Made by a program: the position numbers and the translations under genes. The notes under the pieces were generated by a model, which saw only the letters and a program-made list of their open reading frames with translations, searched no databases and was not told the DNA's origin. From Piscicola geometra (lineage: Eukaryota > Annelida > Clitellata > Hirudinida > Piscicolidae), in NCBI GenBank assembly GCA_943735955.1, contig CALSEQ010000021.1:27501-91500 (forward strand): a DNA stretch of 64,000 nucleotides. The letters are read 5' to 3'. Each line of letters begins with the position of its first letter. Within the stretch, counting starts at the first letter, position 1. Positions 22,438 through 32,796 of the stretch are shown piece after piece.

Positions 22438-22964
22438 CAGGGCTCGCGCTGAGCCTACATTTTTAGGGTCAAATTTGTAAAAATAGTCCCATGTATTATG
22501 CGCACTTTTATATTTCATTTAACTCACCTTGAATGAGCACCTAGTCGGCTTCTAATCAATAAACCCCCACATAGAAAATGACTTCTTCGTTTTATAATTA
22601 TTCAAAAAAAAATTAAGTGAGCATTAAATGTGCATTTAAGGCAATGAAGAAACCCATTTTTTAATATCTTTAATCTAAGGCGACTTTAATGACCTAACGG
22701 CATTACAAAGTATACAATATAAGTATATTGGCTTATATAGATTGATCGAGTCTGCACGTAGATGACCGGATTAAAACACGAGGCTAATTTAGATTGGCTC
22801 AGATTCAATAACAACTTGTTCCCACAAGATCCCTTCAGACAAAGAAACATCTAAAAAAAATGTCACAATTGAATTTGGAAAAAATGCAACAAAATTCATT
22901 GGGGCCTATCAGGATTCTTTCAGGCAAATTTTGAGAAAGGTGATCCTCGACAGCGCGAGCCCTG
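22438..22964. mobile_element. 527-bp MITE with perfect 14-bp TIRs
   Basis: The left end is CAGGGCTCGCGCTG and the right end is its exact inverse (CAGCGCGAGCCCTG). CCTTG occurs just outside both ends, a possible short target duplication. There is no coding capacity. A second, 5'-truncated copy lies at 32250-32681 with about 90% similarity by eye (shared GAGCACCTAGTC, CATTGGGGCCTATCAGGATT). The TIR sequence resembles hAT-type ends. Confidence 0.85.
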
Positions 22965-23394
22965 CCTTGTCACTGTGATCTTTATACATCAGATGTAGTT
23001 GCCTCAAGTAGTATAATTTAACATGCTCATCTAATTAAAGGTGAATAATTTTATCAAAAAAATGCATCATTCTTTTAATAACAACCACCCGCATTAAAAT
23101 ATAATTCTACAAACTACTTGAAGCTACCACTACTCAATATGCCACCACCACCAATACCATCTCACTCACCGCTGCAACCAACAAACCATCACAACCATCA
23201 CACTTCAATATAGTGCAGCATTTTAAAAATCTGGAAAAATTTTATAGTCAGTATTATTTGTATTCAAAGTATAGATAAATTAATAAAAATATATTTTTTA
23301 GTTTATCATGTTTAAAAAGTTAGTTTGTTAATTTAGGAATTTTTATTTTATAGAGTTTAAAATGGTAGGGTACGATACAAATTTTCAATTATAC

Positions 23395-23521
23395 TGTAGC
23401 GTGCCGTGTACGCTATGTGCACACGGCCACTCCTTAGTCCCCTTTGTCTCTTACTGTATATAGGGAGCCTTTGGATTAATAAACGCTCTCTCTCTTCCAT
23501 ATTTCAATACGATACGCTACA
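23395..23521 (+). mobile_element. Solo LTR (127 bp) with ATAC target duplication
   Basis: It starts TGTAGCGTGCCG and ends CGATACGCTACA (TG...CA, with mutually inverted TGTAGCG/CGCTACA ends). It is flanked by ATAC on both sides. A TATATAGG and an AATAAACG in the middle look like promoter and poly(A) signals. It is related to the LTRs of the Gypsy element at 26216-30030. Confidence 0.85.
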
Positions 23522-23699
23522 ATACATAAATGTCTTTAAAGTTTTAATGCAATACCTTATGCTTTTACCATGACTTTAGAATTCACTAATTTTTTCAGTT
23601 ACGAAAAATTTATTTTGTTTTAGGCGTGTAAAATTTCACTTTTGAGCTCCTAAAAACGTGAAACTGTCTTCCAATGGCATACTCATTATGTACAATGAA

Positions 23700-24759
23700 T
23701 CCCTTCAAGTTCTTAATTCAGTTTAAATCAGGAGGTCTTGCTGGCTCGCCAGAGTAATAATCTAATTTTTTCTCTTTAAAAATAACTTCATTGACACTTG
23801 AGAAACATGAATAGATGCATTTTCTTGTTGGTATAGAACATTTTTCTCATGAAAGTGACTTGAAAAGGGTTTCAAGTATTTTTCGATTATAGTAATGCAT
23901 TTATTTGAGTAAACACGCCCATTTATAAGTGCAATTTCTCTTTTAAATAATGATGAAAAAGCTGTAAAATGAATGACTGTTCCTCCACCAGATCGACGTA
24001 TGTGTCAGACCAATAATACCGCTCATTTTCAGGACTAGTTAAATTTATTTTCATCAGAAAATATTACACAGTTCCATTTATCTCTAAAATCCACATGATT
24101 TTTGTCCATTCTAATCTTGCATGACATGAATTTGTTTCAATGCAAAGTATGCTGTCTCTATGCATATTTGAAAAACTTTTTCCCGATTTTTTATATCTTT
24201 CACACACTGCAGTCGAGTTGAAGATCGTTTTCGTCACTTTGGCGCTGATTTTTCTTTTGCAGCTTCCCTCACCAATCTTGAGATTCGTCTTAGCCAAATC
24301 TTTTTGGTCTTCCTGTTTTTTTATAGTATTATTTTTTTTTGATCTTTTAAAATTAAATTTGTACTAAATTTTACTCAATTTGTCAGTAATAATAATCAAC
24401 AAATAAATAATCAACAAGTCAGCAATTTGCTTAATTATCAGATTTTAATAACAAAATGTTAAATAGTTTTTTTATCTTTTCCCATTATTTACATAATTAC
24501 AACTTTTGTAAATAATTCACTAATTGTTAGTTTATATATAAAATAAAAGTAAGAAAAAAAGATGGCATTTAAATTTTGTTTGTTTAAAAGCAGACGACAC
24601 AAAAACTGTAGTCTTTTTGTTTTAATCCCTCTGAACAATAAAAAAAAGAACTAATGAATAATTTTTGTTAATTTGAATCGTATGCATTTTGAATTGAAAA
24701 AATAAAATGTGGAATTGTAAATAAAAAAAACTGTTGTTCCTATTATTTTGAGTTGCACT
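23700..24759 (-). mobile_element. Tc1/mariner transposon relic
   Basis: On the - strand, fragments in order resemble Tc1 transposase: ARLEWTK (usual ARLEWAK), then PARPPDLN-stop-IKNL (usual WPARSPDLNPIENLW), with stops and frame changes between. The right boundary reads TACAGTGCAACTCAAAATAA in reverse complement at 24759, the type of terminus Tc1-like elements have. The left terminus was not found. It is dead. Confidence 0.6.
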
Positions 24760-24771
24760 GTATCACAATCC

Positions 24772-25030
24772 AACACACCACCACAACCAATCCTCACAAC
24801 ACACCACCACAACCAATCCTCACAACACACCACCACAACCAATCCTCACAACACACCACCACAACCAATTCTCACAACACACCACCACAACCAATCCTCA
24901 CAACAAACCACCACAACCAATCCTCACAACACACCACCACAACCAATCCTCACAACACACCACCACAATCAAAAGCACCAACCCACAACACAACCAAACA
25001 CACCACAAACCAACACACACCACCACACAA
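24772..25030. repeat. 26-bp minisatellite running to a MED13 splice acceptor
   Basis: The unit CACAACCAATCCTCACAACACACCAC is 26 bp (first 20: CACAACCAATCCTCACAACA), with about 8 copies. It decays into CACAACCAAACACACCAC and ends at the acceptor CACAACAG|GGA at 25033. Confidence 0.92.
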
Positions 25031-25033
25031 CAG

Positions 25034-25248
25034 GGAGTGAGGGGCTTGAGTCTGAACATAGCACTCTCTGACTCGATGCTGAACATCTTCAAGGACCAGA
25101 ACTTCGACAGCTGCACCTTGTGCGCCTGCAACCGCAACATCGAAGGCAGTGACATCCACATGTACCTCTCGCCTGCCGCCTCCGTTGCAGACTCCACTGA
25201 CGACCAGTTCCGCTGCACCTGTGCCTTCAGCGCCATCATCAACCGCCG
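25034..25248 (+). CDS. MED13: MED13 exon, start of the MID/PIWI-like half (Cys-rich block)
   Basis: The frame GVRGLSLNIALSDSMLNIFK and DQNFDSCTLCACNRNIEGSD, then FRCTCAFSAIINR, aligns closely with animal MED13 ([34 protein letters not shown] ... YRCTCGFSAVMNR). The Cys pairs SCTLCAC and RCTC are retained. Acceptor phase is 0 and donor CG|GTCGGT is phase 2. This is the first unambiguous MED13 exon in the window and begins the conserved C-terminal half, whose fold is related to Argonaute MID-PIWI and which contacts core Mediator. Confidence 0.95.
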
Positions 25249-25492
25249 GTCGGTCGGTGTGGTTGTGGTTAGTTTGGTGTTGTGGTGGTGTATCGGGGGC
25301 CTTGGGTGAGTTAGTGCTATGATAGCATAAAGTGGGGGAATGATGGTGGTGAAAAAGTTTAAATTTTAGTTCAAGTTTAAGGGAAAGACAGTAGATTGAT
25401 CGGTTGACTATACGAAGTTTTGTGTGGTCATTATACATTGCATTGTATGAGTCAACAAGATGATGCTATTACAACACCATCTTCATGCACAG

Positions 25493-25977
25493 GTATGGCC
25501 ACAACTCTGGTCTCTTCTACGAAGACGAGGTTGACATCACAGGCCACTACCACGATAGATTCGACAACACTCACAAAACTCCCCTCCTAAAACTCAACAA
25601 CAACCCACCTGATAACAACAAAATCGACAATATTAGCAATGATATTAGCAACCTAAACAACAACAGCCTCATCAACAATGGCTCTTATTCATTCAACAAC
25701 AATTCAAACAACAACACCAGCAATAACAACAGTAACAACAACAACACCATTACCATCACCAACAACAACAACAGCAACAACAACAACAACAACAGCAACA
25801 ACAACAACAACACTCTTTTCAACAACGGTGACATCTCGCCTGAAGTGTTTTCACTCTTCAGGGAGCAGTTCTCAGCGCAGTTTCCCGCGCCCTACATCGT
25901 CTCCAACTACAACCAGCAGGCAGACGTCAACAAGTTCAGCAACGATGATGATGACGTCAATGAACTCGAAATGAGAG
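25493..25977 (+). CDS. MED13: MED13 exon with poly-Asn insertion
   Basis: The split codon CG+G restores NRRYGHNSGLFYEDEVDITG, matching MED13 [20 protein letters not shown]. An insertion of about 90 residues, mostly Asn with Ser and Thr, follows. Conservation resumes at ISPEVFSLFREQFSAQFPAP (usual LLLLQDQCTNLFSPFG) and ends NELEMR, with donor G|GTATGT, phase 1. The insertion sits in a loop that varies among animals and is likely disordered. Confidence 0.93.
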
Positions 25978-26028
25978 GTATGTATCGTCATCAACATTAC
26001 CACTTCAATCATCCTCACCATCACTAAC

Positions 26029-26060
<32 letters not shown>

Positions 26061-26108
26061 CATCATCATCATCATCATCATTATTATTATTATTATCATC
26101 ATCATTAA
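26029..26108. repeat. (AAT)n(CAT)n(ATT)n microsatellite
   Basis: Adjacent AAT, CAT and ATT triplet tracts lie 50 bp after the donor at 25978. Confidence 0.9.
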
Positions 26109-26130
26109 CAACACAATCATCATTCATATT

Positions 26131-26215
26131 ATGACGAGCATTATTATAGTGGCGTATAACTCGAACGGGCTTCCAGGCCACTTAGGCTGCATATTTTCAT
26201 TTGCGCCTTTGGTTA
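26131..26215 (-). mobile_element. SINE family B, 3' part (split by the Gypsy insertion)
   Basis: GTGGCGTATAACTCGAACGG and GGCTTCCAGGCCACTTAGGC match the intact copy at 40736-40935. The tRNA-like head of this copy is found beyond the Gypsy element at 30031-30115. Confidence 0.8.
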
Positions 26216-26494
26216 TGAAGCGTATCGTATTGAAATATGGAAGAGAGAGAGATTTATTATCAAAACAACGTTATATATATAGTACGCCAGCAAAGGGCAT
26301 GCCCAGGGCTAGCTGTCTGGGGAGCACGTGCGTGCATATGTAGGCCACTACAACACAAATGCGGCACGCTACAATAGTCCCCTCGCAGATGGCGGAGCCA
26401 ATGAGTAGTAAAAAATTATTATTAAATTATAAACGAAAATGACTGAGAATGGAAATAAGTCCTACAGCAGAAAACAAAAATTAATAATAATATT

Positions 26495-28900
26495 TTATTC
26501 TGCAAATCTAACTCGACGCTGTATTGTTTTATTCGACTGTGGGTGCTTACAATATGCATCGCTTGGCTGCGTAATAATATTACAATTTGTTAATGGCTTA
26601 GGACGAACTGTATATTTCTTAATGTGAGCCAACTTAACACGATCACGCGCCACTGCAGCAACCTCGTCATTGGACATCCTAATTTTTACAATTTTGTCAT
26701 TAAAATCAATAATCTCATAAGGACCTTGATAAGGCGATTCGAGTGGGCGACGCACACGGTCAATTCTAACAAACACAAAATCACCCTTATTTAAAATAAT
26801 ACCATGTAATAATCGATCAGGTGTATGATGAAGCCCTTTAGATAATGAAGAAAAATCAATGTCCGACATACACTTAGATAACCGTAAAACTAACTCAGGC
26901 ATCCTCAACGCAGAGCGCGCTGTGGAAGGAGTAAAAAATGTGTGAGGCGTAAGAGGCGAGGCGCCAGTGACAGCTGTAAAAGGACAAATACCATGTTCAT
27001 TTGGCAAACAACGAAGTGCTAGCAAAACAGAGGGCAATGCGATCAACCAATCATCTTGTCGAGTCTTTAGAGCATTCTTTAGTGTGCGATGAAATCGTTC
27101 GATCATACCGTTTGATTGAGGGTGATAAGCTGTTGTTCGTAAACGATGAAAACCAATCAATGAGGAGAGATGACTCATGAGTTCTGACTCAAATTGGCGT
27201 CCCCGGTCCGTTACAAGATGGAGCGGCACGCCAAAACGAGAAACCCACGCAGTCAAAAAGACCTCAGCAATAGATTCAGCTGTGATATTTGAAGCTGGTA
27301 CTACCTCAAACCATCGCGTTGCTCGGTCGATCATAGTGATCAGATATCGCTTCTCCGAGGGGTAAGGTGCAAGGGTGTCTTTTGAAGGCTTCAGAGGACC
27401 AACAATATCTATGTGAATTGTTTGGAACCTGTCGGAAGCTGGAAACTGCATGTGCTGGACTTTAGTTTTGTTGTGCTTGAAGACTTTCGATTGTTGGCAG
27501 TTGATACACTCTCGAACCCACTCTTTGATGTTTCTTCTCATGTCGGGCCAAAAGTATCGTTCAGTCACTAGTTGTGTAGTGCCTGTCACACCAGGATGCG
27601 ACAAATTGTGCAACTGTCTGAAAATTGCCATACGATGTTCCAGAGGCACAAAGGGTCGAGGATATGGAAGAGTGGTATCACACCACAATAATTTCTTGTC
27701 TTCGATAGGAAAAGACTTCAATCTTTCTTTGTATTTTTCAATTTCTGCGTCATCCTTCTGTGCAAAACTGAGTGTGGACAAAGCTGGAAGCAACATCTCT
27801 AGTGAGCATGTAGTTTCTTCTGTCTCAGCACGAGAAAGCGCATCTGCCACGATATTTTCGGAACCACGTATGTACTCAAATGAGCAGACGTATTCCGAAA
27901 TGAAGGACAGATGGCGTTGGTGGCGATCAGACTTCGGTAGAGTTTGGCTGTAGAAAGCATTCACTTGAGGTTTGTGATCTTTGAAAACGGTAACAGTACG
28001 ACCCTCAATAACTGGCTTGAAGTGGACTACTGCAAGATAGACGGCTAAAAGTTCGCGGTCAAATGCAGAGTAGGAACGTTGAGGTGTAGAGAGACGTTTA
28101 GAGAAAAATGCCACTGGTCGAAGCTCGTTTCCAACAGACTGGTGCAAGGCTGCTCCAACAGCATAATTTGATGCATCAGTGACTAAATGGAATGTGTCTG
28201 ATTTCGGATCAGTGAAGTGCAGATGGACCGCTTGACTGAGATTTTCTTTTAATTTCTCGAACGTTCTGCAATCATCGTCCGTCCATGATAACTTTACATT
28301 TTTACCATTGCACTTGGTGAGTAGTTGGTAGAGTGGTTCGGCTTTGTCAGCAAAAGAAGGTATGAAACGCCGATAGAACCCAATCATACCTAGGAAACGG
28401 CGCAAGGCAGCATAATCGATTGGCAATTGGTAATTATTAATTAATTCCATGTTATTTGCTAGGGGCACAATACCGTCGGGGCTAATAGAATACCCAAGAA
28501 AATCGACTTTAGATACAGCAAAAACGCACTTTTCTAAGGCTACATGCAATTTGTTCTCACACAAACGATTCATTACCGTTTCCAAATGCATTTTATGCTC
28601 ATCTAAATTCGTAGAAGCTATTAGAATATCGTCAATGTACACAAAAACATATGGCAAATCGCGAAAGATAGAATCCATGAAACGCTGGAAAGTTTGCGGT
28701 GCATTGCAAAGCCCGAATGGCATACGCGTGAATTCGAATAAACCAAATGGTGTAATGATTGCGGTTTTATTAGCATCTTCAGGGGCCATGGGTATGTGGA
28801 AATACGCTTTCACAACATCGAGCTTGCTGTAGATGTTTTTGCCATCAAAACGATCAATACAGCAGCTTTTAAATGAATATAAGATGGTGATAATAAACAT
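26495..28900 (-). pseudogene. pol: Gypsy pol: RT (N-terminally deleted), RNase H, integrase
   Basis: An open frame of about 800 codons. RT begins inside the domain at SKLDVVKAYFHIPMA and includes TPFGLFEFTRMPFGLCNAPQ and the catalytic FVYIDDIL. RNase H shows TDASNYAVGAALHQ and FSKRLS...YSAFDRELLA. Integrase has the HHCC zinc-binding block (HNLSHPGV...CINCQQSK) and a catalytic triad at DIVGP, TDRG and NGMIERFH. No chromodomain is visible; the frame ends RRVRFAE. The usual upstream RT segment (WRPCGDYR region) is absent, replaced by about 100 bp without similarity. The C-terminal two thirds are intact, which suggests a fairly young insertion. Confidence 0.93.
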
Positions 28901-29774
28901 GAGAGTGATTTTGAAATTGACAATGGGATTATAGATATTGATGAACCTGTATCAATTAAAAAATCTAAAGAAAATTTTGCAACCCTGAAAGCGGCCAACA
29001 ATTGAGGAGCGCTACCAGATGCCGCAAATGCAGACTGCTCTGAATTATTTCGCGACCTCACTGGGGTTGAATCACGCGACTGGAGTGTTTTACAACCAGA
29101 TTTGTCTGGCCATTGACACCAATGGCGACACGTGCGCGCTTTAATGCCATAGAATATATGGATTCTGCAAACCTTGGGCCGCTGGTTTTCAGCATATGGA
29201 GTTAATGTTTTTGTTATAAAGCTTGTTTTTGTTGTTGTTGCTTCTCTTCTTTTTGTTGACGCTCGATTGTTTAAATTTGATTCGCTGACGAAAGAAGTTG
29301 ACTGGCTCTTTAGTAGAGGCAGTAGTTCGTCGGCGAGTCTTCCGAGGTCGTCCAGTCCCAATGCCTTTTGTGATGCGATGACGGGAGCGAGACTGGGCGG
29401 GAGAGCTTGTTGGAACCGGTGTCGGACCAATTCTTCTCCCACACCGACCTTTTTTGCCACTTTCGTCATTTGGAGGAGAAAGTGGGATGGTTTGCCGATG
29501 AGAGCTGTTTCCTGGAGAAAGCATTCGAATAGTTCACTTTTACTCAACTCGTGGAAACTCTTGACAGCGTCCTTCAGCATGTCATAGTCGCCAGCATTGT
29601 TTCGTCCAGGTTGGTCACCGTCTCAATTGGCAAGTTTGCCAATGCGTGGTAGAATTTTGTAGTAGAAGTCGAGATACCCGCTATGTTGAATTGGGCTTCG
29701 AGTATCACAAACCACGTGGCAGGATTTGTTTTTATAAATGGCGGTGCTTTCACAGATACTGCAGCGCTTGCCAT
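28810..29774 (-). pseudogene. gag: Gypsy gag-protease with a frameshift
   Basis: It starts MASAAVSVKAPPFIKTNPAT and WFVILEAQFNIAGIST, the usual capsid start of this Gypsy lineage. The frame shifts near 29578 and continues MLKDAVKSFHELSKSELFEC. LPPSLAPVIASQKALGLDDL is a typical capsid C-terminal segment. A decayed zinc-knuckle-like region (CRIHIFYGIKARTCRHWCQW) precedes the protease motif FLIDTGSSISIIP. After the protease the frame runs into the truncated RT in another register. Confidence 0.85.
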
Positions 29775-30030
29775 GTTGTTGTCTTTATGCGGTTGAACTG
29801 CGGCAGTCTCTGTAACTTCTCCAAGAATGAGATGTTGTTGTTGGAAAGTCCACGAGGTTGAAACGTCGGGGTCACCAATTGAAACGAGGAGAGAAGAAAG
29901 AGAGAGAGATTTATTATCAAAACAACGTTATATATATAGTACGCCAGCAAAGGGCATGCCCACGGCTAGCTGTCTGGGGAGCACGTGCGTGCATATGTAG
30001 GCCACTACAACACAAATGCGGCACGCTACA

Positions 30031-30115
30031 CACTTGAACCTAGGACCTTTCATTATTGGTCAAAGCCGAGAGTCTTTGCCGACTCAGCTACCCGTTCACC
30101 CGTTCATATTATCCT
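30031..30115 (-). mobile_element. SINE family B, tRNA-like head (other half)
   Basis: In - orientation: GGGTAGCTGAGTCGGCAAAG (box A TAGCTGAGTCGG) and CCTAGGTTCAAGTG (box B). Together with 26131-26215 it reconstitutes the SINE interrupted by the Gypsy element, less about 13 bases at the junction. Confidence 0.8.
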
Positions 30116-30427
30116 TAACTTAAAAATAAAGCTCTTGAATAATATAATAATACCGTAAAATATCGATATATGCGCACACTTTTAAATATTTCTTTTTTTA
30201 AAATCCGAAAACATTATTTTCGGTCTTATTACCACTGGTAGACATTCTAGTTTTTCAAGTTTATGTCCGAACTAAGGGCTCAACAAAATAAATTTAAAAG
30301 AAAATTGTCAAAACATTTTTACGGTAATAATAATGAACTGCATTAATGTAGTGGCTACTCGTTCACGCAATATAAACCAACCTAATGAGGAGCACTACTA
30401 GGTCCATCCTGTCCATCACGCTTGCAG

Positions 30428-30531
30428 ACTGCAGTCAAGTGTGCCATTCAGCCCTCGGTCTCAGCAGACCTTCAAAGGCAGGCAAGCAGTCCTCGGAACT
30501 CCTGGTGTTCACAAGTGGTCCTTCTACCAAG
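30428..30531 (+). CDS. MED13: MED13 exon with an apparent 1-nt frameshift
   Basis: The split codon G+AC gives Asp: MRDCSQVCHSALG aligns with VEERDCCNDCYLALEHG of MED13. After about 30470 the matching frame changes: GRQAVLGTPGVHKWSFYQ corresponds to KVDEALVKSSCLHPWSK, and only this second frame leaves the exon at phase 1 (CAA G|GTGCTT), as needed by the next exon. One base appears to be missing near CTCGGTCTCAG. It is either an assembly error or real damage. Confidence 0.75.
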
Positions 30532-30655
30532 GTGCTTGTTGTCCTGTGGTCGCCATCATCATGAAATACTTGTTGAGGCTTTACCACTATAACTACCACT
30601 ATCAACAATTATCACTAGCAGCAACATCACCTACCAGCATCCTCCATCACGACAG

Positions 30656-30826
30656 CTTCAGCTCCGCTAGCTTCAAACTCGCGCGAAGTGGTTCGTTTGT
30701 TTAAGAAGTTGCAGCCGCTCCTGCAGGACGCCATCCAGAAGAGACGCACCACTCGCACATGGGAGTCAGTCTACACCATCTCAGGCCCCCTCACTTGGAA
30801 GGACTTCCACTTGCTGGCTGGAAGAG
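30656..30826 (+). CDS. MED13: MED13 exon ([13 protein letters not shown] block)
   Basis: [20 protein letters not shown], then [16 protein letters not shown], aligns nearly residue for residue with MED13 [20 protein letters not shown] ... QGPLTWQQFHKMAGRG. The acceptor is taken at CATCACGACAG|CT; two later AGs at 30661 and 30670 keep the same phase and are possible. The donor is AGA G|GTTGTT, phase 1. Confidence 0.93.
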
Positions 30827-31006
30827 GTTGTTGCTTGTTTGTGTGTGCCAGCACTGTAACTACCTCCACTGCAGTACCACAACTAACACCACTGCAGTAC
30901 CACAACTAACACCAGCACCATTGCACCACCAGAACTACCACTGTAACTACTACTGCAACTCCACCACTGCACTATCACCACAACCACTACTACCACCACT
31001 GCACAG

Positions 31007-31104
31007 GATCGAGGGAAACTTCGGAGCCCAAGTCTCTTCCCTGCCTGTTGGTGGGCCATGAGAAACAGTGGCTCAACATCGCCCCTCACTCCGTCAGACA
31101 TTGG
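31007..31104 (+). CDS. MED13: MED13 exon ([10 protein letters not shown]-equivalent)
   Basis: G+GA completes Gly, then SRETSEPKSLPCLLVGHEKQ and WLNIAPHSVRHW. This matches [31 protein letters not shown] of vertebrate MED13 in length and spacing. The acceptor is preceded by CAACCACTACTACCACC repeats. Donor TGG|GTTCGT is phase 0. Confidence 0.9.
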
Positions 31105-31301
31105 GTTCGTGCCAGAAGCTTGCTTGCTTGTGCTTGCTTGGTGCCTGCTTGTGCTTGCTTGGTGCCTGCTAGGTGCTCGCTTGCTTGGTTATTTATTTTG
31201 CATAGTTTTGCTTTCTAAGTGTCGTTTTTATAGAATAAGCACTCGATCAATTAAAAGGATAACAAGTTCTAAAGTAAAAGTCATTTTCATCAAAACAACA
31301 G

Positions 31302-31551
31302 GACAGCATGATGATAGGTCCTCTGGGTGAAGCGAAGGACGTCCTCTACTTGGCGATTGCACCCGACAACGACCTGGTCATCAGCCAAGCCTCCCTCTTC
31401 CTCGCTCAGCTGGCCAGCGTGTACGAGCAGTGCCGCTTGGGCAAGCATCGGCCCTTGAGCGACAAACTTCGGGATGGCATCATGAGGGTGAACAGGAAGT
31501 CCGATGAGATGCTGCCTGACGAAGTGGACGACCAGTGGTTCAGGGAGATTG
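31302..31551 (+). CDS. MED13: MED13 exon ([11 protein letters not shown] block)
   Basis: DSMMIGPLGEAKDVLYLAIA, LAQLASVYEQCRLGKHRPLS and DKLRDGIMRVNRK align with [37 protein letters not shown] and LLTDGIMRVGS of MED13. It ends DDQWFREI G with donor G|GTGCCT, phase 1. Confidence 0.95.
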
Positions 31552-31702
31552 GTGCCTTGGTGATGGAGTGTTGGTGCGTTGGTGGGTAGTGCGTAGGCTG
31601 TTTCATTATCAATAAGTTCTCGGTCGTTTGTAACTAGGTCTAAGGTGCGAATAATAATAATAATAATAAGATGCCTGAATCATTCTTGCTTTCTCCTCAC
31701 AG

Positions 31703-31762
31703 ATGACTCCTCCACTGCTGCCAAATTAAGACTTTACGCTAAAATCTGCTGCAAATTACTAG
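31703..31762 (+). CDS. MED13: MED13 60-bp micro-exon (KLRLYAKIC)
   Basis: G+AT gives Asp, then DSSTAAKLRLYAKICCKLL, matching NNEAFSKLKLYAQVCRYDL of MED13. It is flanked by CCTCACAG and CTAG|GTTCGT, phase 1. It is too short to stand out as an open frame but is fixed by phase on both sides and by the conserved KL.LYA..C. Confidence 0.9.
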
Positions 31763-31869
31763 GTTCGTTGTGTATCCACTAATCGCTTCAAGTTTTCAAC
31801 CCATCAACAAACCAAACCAACCCCGTTGCCCCACCTATCCAACCTCTGTTATCCCCCATCTACCCCCTT

Positions 31870-32250
31870 ATCTTACATATGTAGATGGTTCAGATGGAGC
31901 GGAAGTTAGGATGATGTGTAGGGGGGATAGTTTGACGGTAAGGAATAATGCAATTGCGCGCTGGAAGTATGAGAAGGAGGATAGGAAGTGTGTTTGTGGA
32001 GAGGAAGAGAATGAGAGTCACGTATTGCTGGAGTGTGGGTTGTAGAATGGCTGACGGTTAGGAGAAGGGAGCGTGGAGAACAGGACCCGATGGAAGGGGT
32101 TCTTGGATACCAGGAGGAGGATCGGAGGATGAAAGAAGTGGTGCTGGGAAGTGTGGGAGTGATCTGGAGACAGAGGGAGAGGAGAGAAAGGGGGAGATGA
32201 AGAGAAATATATGGAGTGTCGATACAAAGGCACTATGAAGACTAATACTA
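31870..32250 (+). mobile_element. 3' fragment of a non-LTR retrotransposon
   Basis: RNNAIARWKYEKEDRKCVCG and EEENESHVLLECG form the Cys-X-Cys...His...Cys zinc-type tail common at the C-terminus of Jockey/CR1-like reverse transcriptases. The purine-rich 3' region then meets the truncated MITE copy. Confidence 0.65.
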
Positions 32251-32681
32251 ATACCTTAAATGAGCACCTAGTCAGCTTCAAATCAATAAAACCCCCACAT
32301 AGAAAATGTCTTCTTCGTTTTATAAGTATTCAACTTTTTTTACTTTTTAAAAAAAGTGAGCGTTAAATGTACTTTTAAGGCAATGAAGAAACCTATTTTT
32401 CATATCTCTTTAATCTAAAACGATGACCTAACTGTATTACAAAGTAGGCAATATAAGTAATTGGCTTATATAGATGCACGTAGATGACCGGATTAAAACA
32501 CGAGACTAATTTAGATTGGCTCAACTGTTTAATAACAACTTGTTCCCACGAGATCCCTTTAGACAAAGAAACATCTAAAAAATGTCACAATTGAATTAGG
32601 AAAAAATGCAACAAAATTCATTGGGGCCTATCAGGATTCTTTCAGGCTAATTTTGAGAAAGGTGGCCCTCGACAGCGCGAG
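32250..32681. mobile_element. Second, truncated copy of the CAGGGCTCGCG MITE
   Basis: It matches 22528-22960 throughout (GAGCACCTAGTC, TAGATGACCGGATTAAAACA, GACAGCGCGAG) but lacks the left TIR. The right TIR has lost its last bases. Confidence 0.85.
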
Positions 32682-32796
32682 ACCTTCATTCCACCCATCC
32701 TAATATTCAAACCACCCAACCTGCCCATCAAACTCACCCAACCCCCTTAACCATCCTCCCACCCACTCACCCTCCTTAAACTTGCCTTCTTCGCAG

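Larger units (their letters stand above)
26216..30030 (-). mobile_element. Ty3/Gypsy LTR retrotransposon, 3.8 kb, defective, inserted in a SINE
   Basis: Short LTRs (26216-26373 and 29880-30030) bracket gag, protease, RT, RNase H and integrase on the - strand. Inside the 5' LTR is a Gypsy-type primer site (ATTGGTGACCCCGACG, - strand). Next to the 3' LTR is a purine tract (GAGGGGACTAT). The LTRs agree over most of their length but their U5 ends differ (CGATACGCTTCA versus CTCCTCGTTTCA), and no clean target duplication is seen. The N-terminal part of RT is missing and gag is frameshifted, so it cannot move on its own. Confidence 0.92.
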
